From NCBI GenBank assembly GCA_018466975.1, contig CM031562.1:1798001-1862000 (forward strand): 64,000 nucleotides of DNA, in the 5' to 3' direction. This stretch comes from Sparassis latifolia. Taxonomy: Eukaryota > Basidiomycota > Agaricomycetes > Polyporales > Sparassidaceae. A model generated the notes under the pieces. That model was given only the letters and a program-made list of their open reading frames with translations, did not search any database and was not told the DNA's origin. Of this stretch, positions 59,346-64,000 are shown one piece after another. Both the position numbers and the translations under genes were made by a program. How positions within the stretch are numbered: the stretch's first letter is position 1; the number at the start of each line of letters is the position of its first letter.

Positions 59346-60183
59346 AATGCAGCTCACACAAATATTGGAACCCCAGGACCACTTGACCAATGTGTGGAGA
59401 CCACTGATTGGAGGCCAATTGTTCCTTCACTGTGAGGACATGGTTCATTTGCTTGATAGGTCCTACAACAGTGGCATAGCATTTGCTAGAGGAGATATTA
59501 TTGGTGTGTCATTTTGTTGGCCAGCCATACTCCCCGTCACTAATATTACAACCTATGCTCCTTCACACTGCCAATTAAGCTGGAACAAGCTGGGTATGCA
59601 CTGTCTGTGGGTCAACATCAAGGTCCCACTCCACAGCAAAGCAATAGCAGGCCAGACGAGCTCGAACAAGCTGGAGGTGTGTACCATCTAGGAGCCAATC
59701 TGACATCACAGAGCTTGGACACACTGAACCTGTAATGTCTAGCAGGATGCAGAGTCTTTGCCCCTTCCACCACTATGAAAACCATCACTGTTGCCCTTAT
59801 TATTACTGTAGGGGTGCTTTTCCTTGCCATCCTCCTTCTTTCCTCTTACTATGTCATCACTTGTGTCTGGCGGGCCGCTCCCACTAGATCGAATTAGAAT
59901 GCATCAGTATCCAATCAACCGTCCCATTGCATGACCAAGCTATGCCACCTCATGCACATCTGGTGACACTCTCTGCACTTCACCACTCAGCAGCTCAATG
60001 ACCTGGATGACCTTGCATCTATGATGCTGCATGAGAGCAAGATAAAAGCTGATCATCCATCCAAGTCCAAATTGCGTGACAAGGAACATTGAGATGTAGT
60101 GGAATGAGTGGGTTCTGAGGGAGGTATATGGGGTGGTTCTTACATTGTGTTGAAGAGAGAAGACTGGTCGAATCAAGGGGAAG
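59346..60183 (+). CDS. Unidentified coding fragments, including one membrane segment
   Basis: An open frame at 59347-59691 (NVWRPLIGGQLFLHCEDMVH) and, further on, a clear hydrophobic helix at about 59775-59895 (ITVALIITVGVLFLAILLLS) preceded by Pro/Ser/Thr residues. Just before 60184 a frame ends with SYIVLKREDWSNQGEV. These may belong to one decayed gene or to a copia element. I cannot order the exons, so treat as low confidence. Confidence 0.3.
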
Positions 60184-60205
60184 TGTTAGATTAGATAATT
60201 TGTCA
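60172..60205 (+). repeat. Possible polypurine tract and LTR start
   Basis: CAAGGGGAAG is followed directly by TGTTAGATTAGATAATTTG. A purine run next to TGTTA is what precedes a 3' LTR. AGATTAGATAA words also occur near 31948, 43953, 44560 and 61608. The LTR end was not found. Confidence 0.35.
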
Positions 60206-61299
60206 GTCTCCCAAAGGTCTAGCTAGACTCAAAGCAATGCAAGGTGCTGTGCACCTAGATACCTGCTAATTAGTCAGGGTGGGCTAAAACAAGGTGTAAT
60301 GTGATCTTGCAGTGTGGCAAGTTTGGCAGTGCAAGGCAGCTGCAAATAGATCTGCAGTGAGCTTGGCAGTGCTAAGCAGCTGCAGAAAGATATCTGAGCA
60401 AAAGAACACAGGTTGTCTTGCTAAAAGAGCAGAGGATAAAAGGTGGAGGATCTTTAAGACTGCAATGCTGCAGAAGCATGTTTGCCCAAGCACACATTGT
60501 GTCACTGGTCACAGTTCATGCCACGGGAAATGTGACTCCAGGGGCATGTGCAGTCAGGTGCACTCCAGGTCATGTTTCTCACTGTATGAAACTTAAGCAC
60601 CTCAAAGCACTTAACATTTCAGAAAATGTGACCTCCAAGTCCATATGACCTCCAGACTCTGAATTTTTGGCATTCTCTGTCCTCTCTTCCTGTCCTCCTC
60701 CTGTCCTTCACCCTGAGCAAATGCTCCATCTCAGTGATGCCTCAGATTGTGAATGGCCTGCACACTGAACTTAGCTGCAGACAAGAAATTTATTTTACCT
60801 GGTCCTCCGACTTCTCCCTCTGCACCGAATTGCAGACTGCACCTGTTTCCTAGTATCATCCAGACTGTACTCACAGTGCTCAAGACCGATAACTCCACAA
60901 TTCCCGAGGGACAGGTTGCTACAGCATGTACAGATGGAGGCATGGACGGCAGTATGAACACTTGGTGAGTCACATTTGGGTAGCCCTAATGGCAGCAGAC
61001 TGTAGGCAAAATACTCCCATCTGCAGTCAGCAGATGATATTCGGTGAGTGTTGTGGTCAGGATGATGATCAGACCTGCACGACTTCCCCAGGCATTGTCG
61101 GCATCAGCTGCACGCCCATTCCTGTCATTGTCTAATGGCCCCCGCACCCTGAGCTTAAAATGTCCTCCAGAAGATTTAACAGTCGCTGCATCTGACACCA
61201 CAGATGCAGTGGACACTATTTAGCAGATATTCTGGGCACATTTGAGTAAGATGATTTAGTTCGAGCAACCTGAGTTCATTGATCAATGCGCACATATGT
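60206..61299. other. No gene recognised
   Basis: Contains two tandem near-copies of TTGGCAGTGC...CAGCTGCA around 60318-60385, and a plus-strand open segment at 60753-60968 (QTVLTVLKTDNSTIPEGQVA) that might be an exon. Nothing decisive. Confidence 0.35.
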
Positions 61300-61907
61300 T
61301 ATGATTCCTGAGGTATGAAGCAATCGTTCTTATACAGGATGAGCCCTAGAGGGCACTTAGACCGTAACACGGTTTTGCCCAAACTGTGGGAATAGTTTTT
61401 GACTACAAATTTTGTATGTGTGACCTAAGGTTAGGGCTGAGTTTGTAGGAATGCCATAAGGGTTAGGGTTAAGCTCCATCTACAAATGTTCTAACAGCTA
61501 CTTACTCAACTACAATGTAACTACAGGCAGACATTCAAAAAAAGTTGTATTGAAAACCAATGTGACTTGTACAAAGCACTGTTAACAGATGGGTGGCTGG
61601 AGCACTTAGATTAGATAATAGATACTAGTCAGGTATTCAGGTGCTTCAACAGTTGCAGTTGACCTCAGACTATTGCACAAGCAGCAACAGATGGCGCAGT
61701 GGCGATGATAAAATTCTCTTTCAGTCTGAGCTACTGTAAAGTCTCTACAAACACATACTAGGTGACATTTTAAACTATTGTAAAGCCTTTACAACACAAA
61801 CTAGATGACATATCAGAATATTATAACATCCTTACAAACTGATACTAGAGGGTGTACTTTATACCACTTTGTAGGCTACTGTAAAGCCCTCGTGAGCCAG
61901 TACTAGG
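61300..61907 (+). mobile_element. Helentron-like element F, 5' fragment (family B)
   Basis: 5' terminus TATGATTCCTGAGGTATGAA, then the family B leader (GGATGAGCCCTAGAGGGC, GGGTTAGGGTTAAGC). After 61720 it jumps to sequence corresponding to about 34105-34340 of D3, so an internal deletion removed about 2 kb. No 3' hairpin end; truncated near 61907. Confidence 0.75.
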
Positions 61908-62323
61908 CCAATGGCCTGCCGGATTTCGAACATGTGTTATAAGCAGTGGCCACCGGCTATAGAACAGCTACATCCCACAGCTACATGGTTGTTGCACTTG
62001 CTGTATGCCAGCACCTCCGATGCCACTACCTCACCACCTTGCCATTATGTTACATCCTGTCCTTGGTCACACCTGGTCCTGCCAGTTGGCCGGTTTGGAT
62101 CCTTGAGGTCACAGGTCACACCCTCCACCGTGTTGATCGAAAATGTATAGTAAGATGTTCCGGTATATGGACCATTATATTAGTACTCACAGAAATCTCT
62201 TTACCATTCATCTCATTGTTGATGTGATTTGACACTTGGGTGACATTATGCAGTGGTATGACTGTCGTCAGTTAACATACTGTAATATAAAATAAATTAA
62301 ACTGGGTCAGTCTGAGAAAAGAA
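61908..62323. other. No gene recognised
   Basis: Unique sequence with two overlapping short plus-strand frames and no domain content. Confidence 0.35.
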
Positions 62324-63105
62324 GTAAGAACAATGAATACAGAGACACACTGGACAATCCATAGGTCTACATTGACCTACATTATACCACAAACATGGGA
62401 AGATGGTCAAACCTACATTCCATGCCCAGATAAATGTAGTGAAGGGAGTTTGGGGTCAGGTAGAGAAGGAAAGCCAGGAGGACAAAGAACTCACCTAAAT
62501 GAACAACCTGGGGCTTGATCTGCTGCTATTCCAATGTGTAATGATGGGCAAGGCAGCCGTTCTAAAGTACAGCCCTTGGTTGGAAGCCTAGAATATAATT
62601 TCGATTTAATTGTCTGGCTCACAGAAAATAAGTGAATACAGGGACACACCGGACAATCCAGAGGTTTATATTCATCTACATTATCCCTAAAACATGGGAA
62701 GAAGGTCAAATCTACAATCCATGCTCAGATAAATGCAGTAAAGAGAGTTTGGGGTCAGGAAGAGGAGGAGAGCTAGGAGGATGAAGAACTCACCTAAATG
62801 GACAAACGAGGGCTTGATCTGGTACTATTCCAATGTACAATAATGAGTTAAGCAGCCGTTCTAAAGTACAGCCCTTGGTTGGAAGTCTAGAATATAATTT
62901 CGATTTAATTGTCTGGCTCACAGAAAATAAGTGACAACAGTGAATACAGGGACACACCAGACAATCCAGAGGGCTATATTCATCTACATTATCCCTGAAA
63001 CATGGGAAGAAGGTCAAACCAACAGTCCATGCTCAGATAAATGCTGTAAAGAGAGTTTGGGGTCAGGAAGAGAAGAAAGGCTAGGAGGATGAAGAGCTTA
63101 CACTG
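62324..63105 (+). repeat. Tandem repeat of about 300 bp, 2.6 copies
   Basis: GAATACAGRGACACAC starts at 62335, 62634 and 62942, giving periods of 299 and 308 bp. Copies 1 and 2 share TAAAGTACAGCCCTTGGTTG and TTCGATTTAATTGTCTGGCT. The third copy is truncated near 63105. Confidence 0.9.
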
Positions 63106-63790
63106 GAGATGGGGACTAATATCTAAGTTCCTTACATTGTGAGAACATCCGGCCTAACATTGTACATGTATGACAGCCCGTATGTAGCTCCGATGGTCGA
63201 AAATATGTTTACAATGTAAGACCCGATGTCTGGGCATGTGATACCCAAATCACACATTGATAATGTGTGATATTGTGACATATACAATGTTCACAAATGA
63301 CTATGTTACCATATAACATTCGTCCGAAAATTTTAGGTCTCGTTTGGCATGTCCGGTGGGAAGAAATTCTGATCGACATTATGCCTTTCAGGGCAGACAA
63401 CAGATTAAAATTGGAGTCTATATATGAGGTGAGATGTCAGGGCCTCAAACCCTCGGCCTAATATTCAAACTGTAAGGAGGTCGGACACCCATAGCACCGC
63501 TAAGCAGCTTGATGAGTGGCACACTCGATGGCCGCTTAGTGGTTATTGGATCGCCAAGTGTACCGCTCGGCAGCTTTTCAACTGGTCGTGGGAGATCGCA
63601 CAAGCACAAGCACAAGTTCGGTCAAAGGAAGTTCATTAACTGTATATCATGAGAAAGCGGCAAATGACAGGACATCGACAAACAGTGCAGGATGCAACGA
63701 TGAGGGGCAAGGGACAGGAACAGCACGTAAAATTATGAGAAAACCACTTATTTGCACACAAGCTGGGCCAAGTCATCCCTATCCACCCTA
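63106..63790. other. No gene recognised
   Basis: A plus-strand frame at 63546-63791 is Ser/Thr-rich and has no support. Several short TGTGATATTGTGACATATAC-like words, no array. Confidence 0.35.
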
Positions 63791-64000
63791 AGCATCCTGC
63801 TGCCTTCTTCCAGTACTAGAGCAAGCCCGCTGTGTCGATGTTGCCCCTGCAATGAGGCAGTTAGATATGACCAGAACTACAAGTAATGAATCTTACCTTT
63901 CTTCTGACCGGAACGCGATCTCGGGCTTTCGGAACAAGAGGACACCCCTCAAGGTTAAAAGCTTGGCTTCAAGCTCAACCTCATAATCGCCATGGTATGT
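63791..64000 (-). CDS. Possible exons of a minus-strand gene, partial at the window edge
   Basis: From 64000 the minus strand is open and protein-like (TYHGDYEVELEAKLLTLRGV then LLFRKPEIAFRSEER) to about 63897, where a GTAAGATTC donor begins. An acceptor-like CATTGCAG ends near 63850, followed by another open segment. No family recognised. Confidence 0.35.

Noticed and set aside
62491..63017. Two paralogous minus-strand genes of about 72-75 codons
   Set aside because: They are the same stretch of the tandem repeat of about 300 bp read twice; no other support.

Overview
The window looks like a transposon nest from a filamentous basidiomycete, most likely an Agaricomycete. Three things point there: a Plavaka-type transposase of the kind common in mushroom-forming fungi, a hAT transposase with spliceosomal introns of about 40-65 nt and CTAAT/CTGAC-like branch sites, and a Ty3 chromovirus. 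No rRNA, functional tRNA, CRISPR or bacterial operon is visible. Identification is by reading translations against remembered family patterns; no search was run.

Layout. Positions 1-4521 hold a three-exon gene fragment and a lineage-specific multi-exon gene carrying a 116-bp tandem duplication across a splice donor. Positions 4522-48445 are dominated by AT-rich, non-coding elements of one terminal type. The 5' end is TAYRATTCCTGAGG with a hairpin. The 3' end is an inverted copy of that motif (TCAGGAATCGT), then a small GCCAT...ATGGC hairpin, ending CACAAGT. I count two full forward elements (4522-8684, 31641-36722), two full reverse elements (24280-28463, 37299-41386), a reverse element split by two of these (29432-41603), a 6.4-kb palindrome made of two 3'-less copies (14473-20902), a copy with two successive 3' ends (43644-48153/48445) and a truncated copy (61300-61907). 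Between them lie remnants of coding transposons: Plavaka (11027-14472), hAT (20903-23124, minus) and pogo (41604-42429, minus), each cut at an element 5' end.

Positions 50001-57810 are a complete but inactivated Ty3/chromovirus on the minus strand: LTRs, gag, pol with chromodomain, and an extra Cys-rich ORF in the env position. It sits inside a plus-strand multi-exon gene (about 49097-58000). The rest holds a small minus-strand gene, weak copia traces, a tandem array of about 300 bp and a possible exon at the right edge.

Main interpretation. The AT-rich elements are best explained as non-autonomous rolling-circle (Helentron/Helitron2-like) transposons. Three nested insertions can be undone by eye to give exact empty sites with no target duplication, two of them between T and T. 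No Rep-helicase is in the window, so the class assignment rests on termini and junctions. Nearly all premature stops in the coding transposons are TGA where CGA or TGG is expected, suggesting a cytosine-deamination (RIP-like or methyl-CpG) process.
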